From an uncultured Pelagibacteraceae bacterium (GTDB lineage: Bacteria; Pseudomonadota; Alphaproteobacteria; Pelagibacterales; Pelagibacteraceae): DNA of 44,464 bases. The notes under the pieces were generated by a model, which ran no database searches, had not been told where the DNA came from, and saw nothing but the letters and a program-made list of their open reading frames with translations. Below, piece after piece: positions 1-8,761 of the stretch (positions within the stretch are counted from its first letter, which is position 1; each line of letters starts with the position of its first letter). The position numbers and the translations under genes were made by a program. The DNA lies in the NCBI GenBank assembly GCA_902584015.1, contig CACHYG010000006.1, positions 1 to 44,464 of the forward strand, given 5' to 3'.

Positions 1-2
1 CT

Positions 3-1094
3 AAATCTATCAATAATATAAAAAGCTTAAATATATTCAGTAATGTTGAATACAAACTAGAAACTATTGAAGAAAATAAGAAAATTTTAAATATTAATGT
101 TGAAGAAAAACCGACAGGCGAGATTTTTGCCTCTGCTGGTACTGGTACAACTGGAACGACTTTTGGCGGTGGCGTGAAAGAAAATAATTTTTTAGGGAAA
201 AACATAAAATTAAATACAAATTTAAGGGTAAGTGAAGAGACAATTAAAGGTGCTTTTAGTGTAGCAAACCCGAATTGGAATTATTCAAATAAAACTTTGG
301 TTGCTTCAATAGAAAGTAGTGTTACAGATAGAATGACAGACTATGGATATGAAACAGGTAAAACAGGCTTTACTTTTGGTTCAGCATGGGAGCAATACGA
401 CGATGTAATGTTTAGTCCAAAATTATCTTTATTTTATGAGAAGCTTGATACCAATCAAGATGCTTCTGCAAATTTAAAAAAACAAGAGGGCGAATATTTA
501 GATTCATCATTTGCATACGGTTTTGATTTAGATAAGAGAAATCAAAGATTTCAAACTTCAGATGGTTATAGAAGTAGATTTAATCAATCTATACCTATTA
601 TAACTGAGGACACTGCTTTATTTAATAGTTACGAATTTACAACATTTCATCAAATTGCTGATGTGGTTACAAGATTATCAATTCAAGGTTCCGCTATTAA
701 TGCATTAGGTGATGAAGATGTTAGAATTTCAAAAAGACTAACTATTCCCTCAAAGAAATTACGAGGTTTTGAGTCTGGAAAAATAGGCCCTATAGACTCA
801 GGAGATTTTATAGGTGGAAACTATACAGCAGTTTTAAATGCATCAACAACATTACCAGAATTTGGATCAAATCTTGAAACAATCGATTTTCAATTATTTT
901 TTGATGCAGCAAATGTTTGGGGTGTTGATTATGACAGCACATTAGATAATTCTCATTTAAGATCTTCGGTAGGTCTAGGTGTAGACTGGTACACATTAGT
1001 AGGACCACTTAATTTTTCAATTACGCAGACTTTATCAAAAGCTGACTCAGATAAAACTGAAAGTGTTAGATTTAATATTGGAACTACATTTTAA
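3..1094 (+). CDS. bamA: BamA outer-membrane assembly factor, 3' part (5' end outside window)
   Basis: This is the C-terminal part of BamA, the Omp85-family barrel that inserts beta-barrel proteins into the outer membrane. The ORF track starts it at an internal GTG (174), but the frame is open back to the window edge, so the gene is cut and not short. The upstream residues carry the family's INVEEKPTGEI and glycine/threonine-rich stretch that joins the last POTRA domain to the barrel. The rest looks like an Omp85 barrel, with the usual LRGFE motif (around residue 195 of the track ORF) and a terminal phenylalanine, the beta-signal position. The stop overlaps the start of the OmpH/Skp-like gene by one base (TAATG), so the two are probably co-transcribed. 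Confidence 0.93.
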   Translation, partial: KSINNIKSLNIFSNVEYKLETIEENKKILNINVEEKPTGEIFASAGTGTTGTTFGGGVKENNFLGKNIKLNTNLRVSEETIKGAFSVANPNWNYSNKTLVASIESSVTDRMTDYGYETGKTGFTFGSAWEQYDDVMFSPKLSLFYEKLDTNQDASANLKKQEGEYLDSSFAYGFDLDKRNQRFQTSDGYRSRFNQSIPIITEDTALFNSYEFTTFHQIADVVTRLSIQGSAINALGDEDVRISKRLTIPSKKLRGFESGKIGPIDSGDFIGGNYTAVLNASTTLPEFGSNLETIDFQLFFDAANVWGVDYDSTLDNSHLRSSVGLGVDWYTLVGPLNFSITQTLSKADSDKTESVRFNIGTTF

Positions 1095-1618
1095 TGAATA
1101 TAAGAAAAAATTTTTTATTTTATTTATCTCTAATTTTTTTTTTCACAAGTTTGTTAAGTGCTGAACAAATTGTCTACATAAATATAGAAAAGATTATGAA
1201 AGAGTCAAAAGCTGGCAAACAAATAATTGAAAAAATAACAAAATCTAATGAGATAAATATTAACAAGTTTAAAAAAATAGAAGAAAATTTAAGATCTCAG
1301 GAAAAAGATTTACTTGCAAAAAAAAATGTAATTAGCGAAGATGAATTTCAAAAAAAATATGAAAAATTAAAAAATGAAATTTCTGAATATAGAGCTAAGA
1401 GACAAAATATAATCAATGAAACAACAAAAAAAAGAATTGAAGCTAGCGCTGAATTTTCAAACAGAATTAAACCTATTTTAGGTGATTATGCGTCACAAAA
1501 TGATATTGCAATTATAGTACAAAAAAAAAATATAATTATGGGTAAAAAGGAACTTGATATAACAGATGATATTTTAAAAATTGTTGATAAGGAGATATCT
1601 AAAATAAAATTTGATTAA
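1094..1618 (+). CDS. OmpH/Skp-family periplasmic chaperone
   Basis: The 174-residue protein has an N-terminal signal peptide (basic start, long hydrophobic run ending near LLSAE). A lysine/glutamate-rich helical region at about residues 40-120 would form the long coiled-coil arms typical of Skp (OmpH). Skp is a periplasmic holdase that carries unfolded outer-membrane proteins to the Bam complex. The position directly after bamA, with a one-base overlap, and before the lipid A genes is the usual one for this family. Sequence conservation in the family is low, so the call rests on length, architecture and neighbours. The start is fixed by the TAATG overlap with bamA. Confidence 0.85.
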   Translation: MNIRKNFLFYLSLIFFFTSLLSAEQIVYINIEKIMKESKAGKQIIEKITKSNEININKFKKIEENLRSQEKDLLAKKNVISEDEFQKKYEKLKNEISEYRAKRQNIINETTKKRIEASAEFSNRIKPILGDYASQNDIAIIVQKKNIIMGKKELDITDDILKIVDKEISKIKFD

Positions 1619-1620
1619 GT

Positions 1621-2070
1621 ATGTCAGATAGTCTTTCGAAAAAACAAATAATTGATCTTTTACCACATCGAGAACCAATGCTTTTAATAGACGAATTATT
1701 AGATATTGTAAAACTAAAAAAAGCTAAAGCAATAGTAAACGTAAGAAAAGATAGTTTTTATGTTCAAGGACATTTTCCAGGTCAACCCGTTATGCCAGGA
1801 GTTTTAATTGTAGAAGCTTTTGGACAAGCTGCTGCTGCACTTACAGCTCATGGTATCGATAAATCTACATATGAAAACAAACTTGTGTTTTTAATGAGTG
1901 TGGAAAAAGCCAGATTTAGAAATCCTGTTATACCTGATTGTAAACTAGAATTAAATATTGAGGCTATTAGATCACACGGTAGAGTGTGGAAATATAAGGG
2001 TGAAGCTTTTGTAGAAGAAAAAAAAATGGCAGATGCACAATGGTCTGCAACTATTGTAGATAGGAAATAA
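1621..2070 (+). CDS. fabZ: 3-hydroxyacyl-ACP dehydratase FabZ
   Basis: FabZ removes water from 3-hydroxyacyl-ACP in cytoplasmic type II fatty-acid synthesis and competes with LpxA and LpxD for the hydroxyacyl-ACP pool. The 149 residues match the family length. The hot-dog fold active-site motif GHFPGQPVMPG contains the catalytic His, followed by the helix with the catalytic Glu (VEAFGQAAA). It starts 2 bp after the OmpH/Skp stop. In many alphaproteobacteria the order is lpxD-fabZ-lpxA, but here fabZ comes before lpxD. Confidence 0.96.
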   Translation: MSDSLSKKQIIDLLPHREPMLLIDELLDIVKLKKAKAIVNVRKDSFYVQGHFPGQPVMPGVLIVEAFGQAAAALTAHGIDKSTYENKLVFLMSVEKARFRNPVIPDCKLELNIEAIRSHGRVWKYKGEAFVEEKKMADAQWSATIVDRK

Positions 2071-2124
2071 TTAGCAATAAATCTTGATAAGCATTTAAAA
2101 TAAGTTTTGATATTAAACTTATTA

Positions 2125-3102
2125 ATGGTTAATCCTTTTTTTAAAAATACTGGTCCTCATAATATAAATTTTTTACTTAAGACAATTAATTTAAATAATT
2201 ACAATTTACCTGATGATAAAATTACTGATATTAAAGATTTGAATTCGTCTCAAAAAAATGAAATTACTTTTTTTCATTCAAAAAGATATGCTGATTTAGC
2301 GAAAAAAACTAAAGCTTCATATTGCCTTACATCTAAAAATTTTCAATCGTTTTTACCAAGTAATTGTAAGGCTATTATTTCTGACCAAGTTTTATTAGAT
2401 ACTGCTCAAATAACAAAAATTTTTTATCCAAACTCCATGACTGATGATTATGATAACACTGTAAAAAGCATAGATGAGACAAAATTTAAAGACAAAGTTA
2501 AATTTGGAAAAAATATTCTTATTGGTGAAAATGTGAAAATTGGTGCTAATTGTTTAATCGGTCATAATTCAATCATAGAAAAAAATGTAAACATAGGTGA
2601 TAATTGTTCTATAGGATCAAATGTAATTATTAGAAATTCATTAATTAAAAACAACGTTCATATTTTAGATGGTTGTGTGATTGGAAAAAAAGGATTTGGT
2701 TTTTTTCCAAATAAAAACTCCAATATTAGGTATCCCCAAATAGGTATTGTAATAATTGAAGATAATGTAGAAATTGGTTGTGGATCTACAATTGATAGAG
2801 GTTCTCTTTCGAACACAATCATAGGAAAAAATACATATTTAGATAATCAAATACATATAGCTCACAATGTAAAAATAGGTGAGAATTGCATTATTGCAGG
2901 ACAAGTAGGTTTTGCTGGAAGTTCTACTTTAGGAAACAATGTTATGATTGGAGGTCAGGCAGGTATTTCAGGTCATCTCAAGATCGGGAACAATGTACAA
3001 ATAGGTGGTGGTAGCGGTGTTATAAAGAATATTCCAGATAATTCTAAAGTAATGGGTTATCCAGCAAAAGATTTAAAAAATTTTATAAGAGAAAATAAAT
3101 GA
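2125..3102 (+). CDS. lpxD: UDP-3-O-acylglucosamine N-acyltransferase LpxD
   Basis: LpxD adds the second (N-linked) hydroxyacyl chain in lipid A synthesis in the cytoplasm. The ORF track begins at a TTG (2107). The ATG at 2125 (MVNPFFKN) is the more plausible start and gives 325 residues, close to the usual LpxD length. The N-terminal uridine-binding domain (about residues 1-100) includes FFHSKRYA. It is followed by a long left-handed parallel beta-helix of hexapeptide repeats (IGENVKIG and similar). The catalytic His lies in the IHIAHNVKIG stretch, and GQVGFAGSS follows. The stop overlaps the lpxA start (ATGA). Confidence 0.95.
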   Translation: MVNPFFKNTGPHNINFLLKTINLNNYNLPDDKITDIKDLNSSQKNEITFFHSKRYADLAKKTKASYCLTSKNFQSFLPSNCKAIISDQVLLDTAQITKIFYPNSMTDDYDNTVKSIDETKFKDKVKFGKNILIGENVKIGANCLIGHNSIIEKNVNIGDNCSIGSNVIIRNSLIKNNVHILDGCVIGKKGFGFFPNKNSNIRYPQIGIVIIEDNVEIGCGSTIDRGSLSNTIIGKNTYLDNQIHIAHNVKIGENCIIAGQVGFAGSSTLGNNVMIGGQAGISGHLKIGNNVQIGGGSGVIKNIPDNSKVMGYPAKDLKNFIRENK

Positions 3103-3875
3103 TAGATAAAACAGCCATAATTAATAAAGATGCCAAAGTGCATTCGAGTGTTAAAGTTGGACCATATTCTATCATCGGTCCAAATGTAGAAATTGGAGAG
3201 AATACAGAAATTCAATCACATGTAAGTATTACTGGAAATACTAAAATTGGAAAAGGGAATAAGATTTATCCATTTGTCTCAATAAATGATCCACAGGACT
3301 TAAAATATAAAGGTGAAGAAACAAGTTTAGTTATCGGAGATAATAATAAAATAAGAGAATATGTAACTATAAATCCTGGAACAATTGGTGGTGGAGGTAA
3401 AACAATAATTGGAAATAATTGTTTATTTATGATTTCATCTCATATTGCCCATGATTGCCATGTCGGTAATAATGTTATTATAGCTAACAATGTGCCTCTA
3501 GGAGGTCATGCTATAATTGAAGATAATGTAGTTATAGGTGGAAATTCTGCTGTTCAACAGTTTACAAGAATTGGTAAAATGGCAATGATTGGTGGAATGA
3601 CAGGCGTTCTACACGATGTTATCCCTTTTGGATTATCGACAGGAAATAGAAATTCATTACAAGGATTAAATTTAATAGGGTTGAGAAGAGCAAAATTTGA
3701 AAATAAAGATATTTTAGGTTTAAGTGAAGCGTATAAGAAGATTTTTGTTACAAAAAACGTCAATGATAATATAAGTAAATTAAATGGCTCATTTCACGAA
3801 AATCCATTGGTTAAAGAGGTAATAGAATTTATAACTAAGGACAAAAAAAGGTCTATTTGTACCCCATTTTCATAA
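3099..3875 (+). CDS. lpxA: UDP-N-acetylglucosamine O-acyltransferase LpxA
   Basis: LpxA catalyses the first step of lipid A synthesis, O-acylation of UDP-GlcNAc with hydroxyacyl-ACP. The 258 residues match the family. Hexapeptide repeats begin at about residue 10 (AKVHSSVKVGPYSIIG). The catalytic His is in HIAHDCHVGNN, and the typical GGHAIIED, QQFTRIG and GMTGVLHDVIPFG motifs follow. The C-terminal alpha-helical domain has FGLSTGNRNSLQGLNLIG. It overlaps lpxD by 4 bp and is followed after 1 bp by lpxI, so translational coupling is likely. Confidence 0.97.
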   Translation: MIDKTAIINKDAKVHSSVKVGPYSIIGPNVEIGENTEIQSHVSITGNTKIGKGNKIYPFVSINDPQDLKYKGEETSLVIGDNNKIREYVTINPGTIGGGGKTIIGNNCLFMISSHIAHDCHVGNNVIIANNVPLGGHAIIEDNVVIGGNSAVQQFTRIGKMAMIGGMTGVLHDVIPFGLSTGNRNSLQGLNLIGLRRAKFENKDILGLSEAYKKIFVTKNVNDNISKLNGSFHENPLVKEVIEFITKDKKRSICTPFS

Positions 3876-3876
3876 G

Positions 3877-4671
3877 ATGATAGGATTAATTTTTGGTGAT
3901 ACAGATTTTCCAAAAAAAATACTCAAAACAATTAAGAAAAGAAAGCTAAATTACTTGATAATTGATTTATCTAAATCAAAGAAATTTAAAAAAGATAGTA
4001 GATCTTATTCAGTATCTATTGGTCAATTTGGAAAAATAATTAAAATTCTTAATGAAAATAGTTGCAAAAAAGTATTATTTGCAGGCAAAGTTAACAAACC
4101 AAACTTTTCTAAGTTAAAGTTAGACATTAAAGGAATTTATTATATTCCTAGAATTATTAAAGCATCTAGGCTTGGAGATGCTGCAATATTGAAAGAAATC
4201 ATAAAAATACTAGCTCAAAATAAAATAAAAACTGAAAATTCACTTAAATTTAATCCAGAGCTAACCCTTAAAAAGGGTAATTATTCAAATATTAAGCCCA
4301 ACAATAAAGATCAATTAGACATTAAGAAGGCCATTAAAATTCTAAAAAGCTTAAAACAGTATAATTATAGTCAAGGTGTAGTAGTCAGAAATAAAAAAGT
4401 AGTCTTCATAGAAGGAAAAGGTGGAACAAAAAAATTACTCGAAAAAAGTAAAAATAAAAAATTTCAAAATGATGGTGTATTAGTAAAGTTTCCCAAAAAA
4501 AAGCAAGACCTTAGAGTTGATTTACCTACCATTGGATTAAAAACGTTTAAACAAAGTAAGTCAGCTGGTTTAAAAGGTATTGTTGTAAAAAGTAAACAAC
4601 ATATATTCTTAGACAAGACAAAATGTATTAGCTTTGCTAATAGAAATAAAATGTTTATCTCAGTCAAATGA
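3877..4671 (+). CDS. lpxI: UDP-2,3-diacylglucosamine pyrophosphatase LpxI
   Basis: LpxI (DUF1009 family) hydrolyses UDP-2,3-diacylglucosamine to lipid X. It replaces LpxH in most alphaproteobacteria. The 264-residue length, the N-terminal IGLIFG...FPKKI segment, the QFGKIIKIL and LFAGKVNKP stretches, and the C-terminal LPTIGLKTF...SAGLKGIVV segment all fit the family. Its place between lpxA and lpxB is the standard one. This matters for the reading of the LpxH-superfamily protein at 39608, since the lipid A step is already covered here. It overlaps lpxB by 4 bp. Confidence 0.93.
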   Translation: MIGLIFGDTDFPKKILKTIKKRKLNYLIIDLSKSKKFKKDSRSYSVSIGQFGKIIKILNENSCKKVLFAGKVNKPNFSKLKLDIKGIYYIPRIIKASRLGDAAILKEIIKILAQNKIKTENSLKFNPELTLKKGNYSNIKPNNKDQLDIKKAIKILKSLKQYNYSQGVVVRNKKVVFIEGKGGTKKLLEKSKNKKFQNDGVLVKFPKKKQDLRVDLPTIGLKTFKQSKSAGLKGIVVKSKQHIFLDKTKCISFANRNKMFISVK

Positions 4672-5804
4672 AAAAAATTTTTGTATTAACTGGTGAACCT
4701 TCAGGAGACAAATTAGCATCAACTGTAATTGATAAACTTCAACAAAATCATTCTGATATAGAATATTTAAGTGTTGGAGGATCTCATTTAAACAAACTTG
4801 GGGTGAAATCAATATATGATCTTAAAGAGATAACCTATATTGGATTTACGAGTGTTATCTTAAATTTGTTTAAAATCAGAAACAAAATAAATGAAACTGT
4901 AAGAAAGATAGTTGAATTTAATCCCGATATTCTATTTAGTGTAGATAGTCCAGATTTTACTTTAAGAGTTGCTGAAAAAGTAAAAAGTATCAATCCTAAT
5001 ATTAAAACAATACATTACGTTGCACCACAAGTATGGGTATGGAGAGAGGGTAGGGTTAAGAATTTTAAAAAGTTTTTAGACCATGTTTTATTATTATTTA
5101 ATTTTGAAAAAAAATATTTTGATAAAGAAAGTATCAAGAATACTTTTGTTGGTCATCCTTTACTCGAAAATAAAGAAAATGCTAAAACAAATTTATCAAA
5201 TATAATTGATGAAAATAAAAACATTATATCTTTATTTGCTGGAAGCCGAACATCTGAAACAAATATTCTTTTACCAATTTTAATAGATTTTATTAAATTA
5301 ATGAATAAAAAATTTAAAGAATATAATTTTATTTTTCATGCAACTGATCAAAATAAAGATTTGATAAAAGATAAGATTAAAAAAACAAACTTTAATAATA
5401 TTGAGGTAATATCAGACGAAAATATAAAATCAAAAATCTTATCAAACTCAGTATTTGCTGTGGCGAAATCTGGAACTGTTTCCCTTGAAATCTGTAATGC
5501 AAAAGTTCCATCTATCATAATTTATAAAATGAATTTTATTAATTTTGTTATTGTAAAATTTTTAGTTAAGACAAAATTTGCAAATATAATTAATATAATT
5601 AACCAAAAAGAAATAATTCCAGAATTAATTCAAAAGGAATGTAATTCAAAAGAAATTTTTAGATCTGTAGTGTATTTTTTAAAAAACCCTAAGCTTATGA
5701 AAAAACAAATATTTGATGTAAATAATACGTTGAATGAAATTAAATCTAAAACATCTTCATCTTCAGAAGCCTCAGCAGTAATTTCAAGCTATCTTAGCAC
5801 TTAG
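4668..5804 (+). CDS. lpxB: Lipid-A-disaccharide synthase LpxB
   Basis: LpxB is a GT19 glycosyltransferase that condenses lipid X with UDP-2,3-diacylglucosamine at the inner face of the cytoplasmic membrane. The 378 residues match the family. Visible motifs are FVLTGEPSGDKLAS at the N terminus, the HYVAPQVWVWREGR segment, FVGHPLLE, LFAGSRTSE and AVAKSGTVSLE, which lines the UDP-sugar site. It overlaps lpxI by 4 bp. Its 3' end runs 21 bp into the 3' end of the convergent gltX gene, with no visible terminator. Confidence 0.96.
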   Translation: MKKIFVLTGEPSGDKLASTVIDKLQQNHSDIEYLSVGGSHLNKLGVKSIYDLKEITYIGFTSVILNLFKIRNKINETVRKIVEFNPDILFSVDSPDFTLRVAEKVKSINPNIKTIHYVAPQVWVWREGRVKNFKKFLDHVLLLFNFEKKYFDKESIKNTFVGHPLLENKENAKTNLSNIIDENKNIISLFAGSRTSETNILLPILIDFIKLMNKKFKEYNFIFHATDQNKDLIKDKIKKTNFNNIEVISDENIKSKILSNSVFAVAKSGTVSLEICNAKVPSIIIYKMNFINFVIVKFLVKTKFANIINIINQKEIIPELIQKECNSKEIFRSVVYFLKNPKLMKKQIFDVNNTLNEIKSKTSSSSEASAVISSYLST

Positions 5805-7181
5805 TCGTTTTTGAACTACTTCTTTACCCAAGGATAAAATAATATCATATATGCCTGGTCCAAACTTCGACCCAGTTAGTGCAATCCTTAACGGTTGTCC
5901 AACCCCTTTAAAATTTGTGTCATGAGATTTTATAAGATCATTTACAATTGGCTCTAAAATTTCTCGAGAAGGTTGATCTATTTTTTCAAATTGAATCTTA
6001 AAATCAGAAATTACTCTTCTTGCTTTATCATCAATTAATTTAACATCATCTTTATTAAAATTAACCTCATCTCTAATAATATATTGGCCATTATTGAATA
6101 TATCTTCTAAAGTTTTTGCTTTATTTTTTAAGAAAGTTAATGATTTTTTGATTTTATCTTTTTTATCAGATTTAATTTCACCTTTATATAATTTACAATA
6201 ATCTGTTAATTGATTGAATAAATCATTCTCATCAATATTCTTAATATAGTGCTCATTCATTGATAAAATTCTACTCATATCAAGTTTAGAAGGCGATTTT
6301 CCAATACCATCTAAATTAAAAAATTTTATACTTTCATCTAATGAAAATATTTCCTTATCTTTATAAGACCATCCTAATCTTAAAAGATAATTTCTTAAAG
6401 CGTCTGGCATAATACCAATTTTGGAATAATCATCTAATGTAGAGGCTTGATCTCGCTTTGATAGTTTCTTTCCTTCAATTGTGTGTATCAATGGTATATG
6501 AGCAAATGACGGCAACTCCCATTTCATAGCTTCATAAATTTGTATTTGTTTAAAGGTGTTAATTTTATGATCATCACCTCTAATAATGTGTGTCATATTC
6601 ATTTGATGGTCATCTACAGATGCCGATAAATTATATGTTGGAGTTCCATCATTTCTTAAGATAACAAAGTCCTCAATGGTGTTATTTTCAATTTCAACAT
6701 CACCTTGAACTAAATCTTTTAATACCGATGTTCCATCTATCTTACTTTTAAACCTTATGACAGGCTTGATATCTTTAGGAGCATCAGATTCTTTTTTATC
6801 TCTCCACTTTCTATCATAAATATAAGGAATTTTCTTTTGTTTTGCTCTTTTTTTTTGTTCTTCTATTTCTTCACTTGAACAATAACATTTGTATGCATGA
6901 CCATTTTTAATAAGTTCATTTGCAACTTTTTTATGATCATTTACTTTTTTAGATTGAATATACTCTTCGCCATCATAGTCTATACCAATCCATTCAAGCG
7001 ATTGTATTATTTGATTTTTGTATTTGTCTTTAGATCTTTCTTTGTCTGTGTCTTCCACTCTTAAATAGAATTTACCATTTTGATTTTTTGAATATAACCA
7101 ATTAAATAAAGCTGTTCTAACCCCACCAATATGTAATGGACCAGTAGGAGATGGAGCAAATCTTGTTGCTACTTTAGACAT
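5784..7181 (-). CDS. gltX: Glutamate--tRNA ligase GltX
   Basis: This class Ib aminoacyl-tRNA synthetase charges tRNA-Glu in the cytoplasm. Many alphaproteobacteria also use such an enzyme to form Glu-tRNA-Gln. The 465 residues match the family. The HIGH signature appears as PSPTGPLHIGG (residues 9-19), followed by RTALFNWL, and the KMSKS signature as GKKLSKRDQ (around residue 240). The insert-domain motif IRGDDHK is present. It is the last gene of the minus-strand run and starts 22 bp after lexA. The pairing with lexA recurs in alphaproteobacteria. Confidence 0.96.
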   Translation of the reverse strand: MSKVATRFAPSPTGPLHIGGVRTALFNWLYSKNQNGKFYLRVEDTDKERSKDKYKNQIIQSLEWIGIDYDGEEYIQSKKVNDHKKVANELIKNGHAYKCYCSSEEIEEQKKRAKQKKIPYIYDRKWRDKKESDAPKDIKPVIRFKSKIDGTSVLKDLVQGDVEIENNTIEDFVILRNDGTPTYNLSASVDDHQMNMTHIIRGDDHKINTFKQIQIYEAMKWELPSFAHIPLIHTIEGKKLSKRDQASTLDDYSKIGIMPDALRNYLLRLGWSYKDKEIFSLDESIKFFNLDGIGKSPSKLDMSRILSMNEHYIKNIDENDLFNQLTDYCKLYKGEIKSDKKDKIKKSLTFLKNKAKTLEDIFNNGQYIIRDEVNFNKDDVKLIDDKARRVISDFKIQFEKIDQPSREILEPIVNDLIKSHDTNFKGVGQPLRIALTGSKFGPGIYDIILSLGKEVVQKRLSAKIA

Positions 7182-7203
7182 TTTAGATTTTTAGACTATT
7201 TAT

Positions 7204-7881
7204 TTAGAAACTTCTATATAAAGATACAAGCACACCTTGAACTTTTACTCTATCTGGGCCAAATATTTTAGTCTCATAATTTCTATTTGCACTTTCTAGA
7301 GCTATAGTTTTGCCTTTTCTTCTTATTCTCTTGAGCATTGCTTCATGATCATCTATTAAAGCAACAACAATTTTTCCATTATCTGCTGTATCTGTTTTTT
7401 TTATGACAACTGTATCTCCATCATTGATTCCAGCCTCAATCATAGAATCACCTTGAACTTTCAACCCAAAATATTCACCTTTTTTCTCTATATTTTCAGG
7501 TAAAGGAATTCTGGCCACTTCATTTTGAATTGCCTCAACAGGCGTTCCAGCTGCAATTTTACCTAAAACTGGGATTTCTCCTCCTTTTGTATTATCTCTA
7601 GATTCATCTAAACCACCTTTGATTACGCTAGGAGAAAAGCTGTTATAAATATCATTTGCAGATGCGGTTTCTGGCAATTTGACAACCTCTAAAGCTCTTG
7701 CTTTGTGAGCCAATCTTTTAATGAAACCTCTTTCCTCTAAAGCACTAATCAATCTATGTATTCCAGATTTAGACTTTAAATTTAACGACTCTTTCATTTC
7801 CTCATAAGACGGGGAAATTCCTGATGATCTCAACTTCTTGTTGATAAATAGAAGCAAATTTTTTTGTTTTTTGGTTAACAT
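7204..7881 (-). CDS. lexA: SOS repressor LexA
   Basis: LexA represses DNA-damage genes and cleaves itself when stimulated by RecA filaments. The 225 residues contain an N-terminal winged HTH (about 20-55, [15 protein letters not shown]), the Ala-Gly cleavage site at 111-112 (KIAAGTPVE), the catalytic Ser146 (GDSMIEAG) and Lys184 (AMLKRIR). All residues needed for repression and self-cleavage are therefore present. The gene follows trpC after 85 bp that carry an alphaproteobacterial SOS box, so it is probably autoregulated from its own promoter inside the trp-lexA-gltX run. Confidence 0.97.
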   Translation of the reverse strand: MLTKKQKNLLLFINKKLRSSGISPSYEEMKESLNLKSKSGIHRLISALEERGFIKRLAHKARALEVVKLPETASANDIYNSFSPSVIKGGLDESRDNTKGGEIPVLGKIAAGTPVEAIQNEVARIPLPENIEKKGEYFGLKVQGDSMIEAGINDGDTVVIKKTDTADNGKIVVALIDDHEAMLKRIRRKGKTIALESANRNYETKIFGPDRVKVQGVLVSLYRSF

Positions 7882-7905
7882 AAGAACAAATATCGTACAA
7901 AATCT

Positions 7906-7920
7906 GTTCTACAAAAGTTC
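7906..7920 (-). promoter_or_regulatory. LexA operator (SOS box) of lexA
   Basis: The plus strand reads GTTC-TACAAAA-GTTC, an exact match to the alphaproteobacterial SOS consensus GTTC-N7-GTTC. It lies 24 bp upstream of the lexA start codon. Further tetramers at the same 11-bp period, GTAC (7895-7898) and GAAC (7884-7887), extend it toward the gene. Autoregulation of lexA is inferred from this position. Confidence 0.88.
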
Positions 7921-7966
7921 TCTACAATTCACAATAGTAAAAAAGAGAGCAAAATAGGGGATAATT

Positions 7967-8761
7967 TCACTCAAGAACTGAAAAAATTGAATTATTATCC
8001 AAATTTTTTAAAAGTGATTCACCTATTAAAAAAGTTTTAATAGAAGTTTTGTTAGATAATTCCAAAAGCTCATCTTTTGTTTTAATTCCGCTTTCAGATA
8101 TTAGAGGAGCAGGGTGATTAGCTAAAACATCATGAATTTTAAAAGTTGTACTTAAGTTAGTTTTTAGAGTTTTTAAGTTTCTATTATTTATCCCTATTAA
8201 AGCATTTTTAAACTTAAGAGCTTCTTTTGCTTCATCAACCGTATGTACCTCGACTATAATTGACATATTAAATTTTAATGCCTCTTCATACAACTCATTT
8301 GCAAGGTTTGGATTAACACCTGCTAATATAATTAATATTGCATCAGCTCCATAACTCTTTGCTAATGGAACTTGAAATTTATCAACGAAAAAATCCTTAC
8401 AAAGAATTGGTAAATCAATTTCTTTTTTAATTTGGCTTATATGATTTAGATCTCCTAAAAAATAATCTTCTTCAGTTAAAACAGATAAACAAGTAGCTTT
8501 ATTAATTTTATATTTATCAGCTATTTTAACAGGATTATAATCTTTGATAATTACACCAGCAGAAGGGCTGGCTTTTTTAATCTCAGCAATAACTGAAAGT
8601 TTATTTTCCTTTATATTACTTTCAATTTTTTGTTTAAAATTAATAAATAATTTATTTGTATTTATTGTATCATTTAAGGAATCCAAAGAAATTGATTTTT
8701 TTAAACTTTTTATCCTCAAATTTTTCTTTTGAATTATTTTTTCAAGAACATTTTCAGCCAT
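7967..8761 (-). CDS. trpC: Indole-3-glycerol-phosphate synthase TrpC
   Basis: TrpC closes the indole ring in tryptophan synthesis, converting CdRP to indole-3-glycerol phosphate. The 264-residue TIM barrel shows VIAEIKKASPSAG (catalytic Lys, phosphate contact), LSVLTEEDYF, LCKDFFVDKFQ, GINNRNL and LISESGI, all typical of the family. It is monofunctional and not fused to TrpF. The start overlaps the trpD stop by 8 bp. The downstream neighbour is lexA. Many alphaproteobacteria carry moaC-moeA at this point, and these are absent here. Confidence 0.97.
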   Translation of the reverse strand: MAENVLEKIIQKKNLRIKSLKKSISLDSLNDTINTNKLFINFKQKIESNIKENKLSVIAEIKKASPSAGVIIKDYNPVKIADKYKINKATCLSVLTEEDYFLGDLNHISQIKKEIDLPILCKDFFVDKFQVPLAKSYGADAILIILAGVNPNLANELYEEALKFNMSIIVEVHTVDEAKEALKFKNALIGINNRNLKTLKTNLSTTFKIHDVLANHPAPLISESGIKTKDELLELSNKTSIKTFLIGESLLKNLDNNSIFSVLE

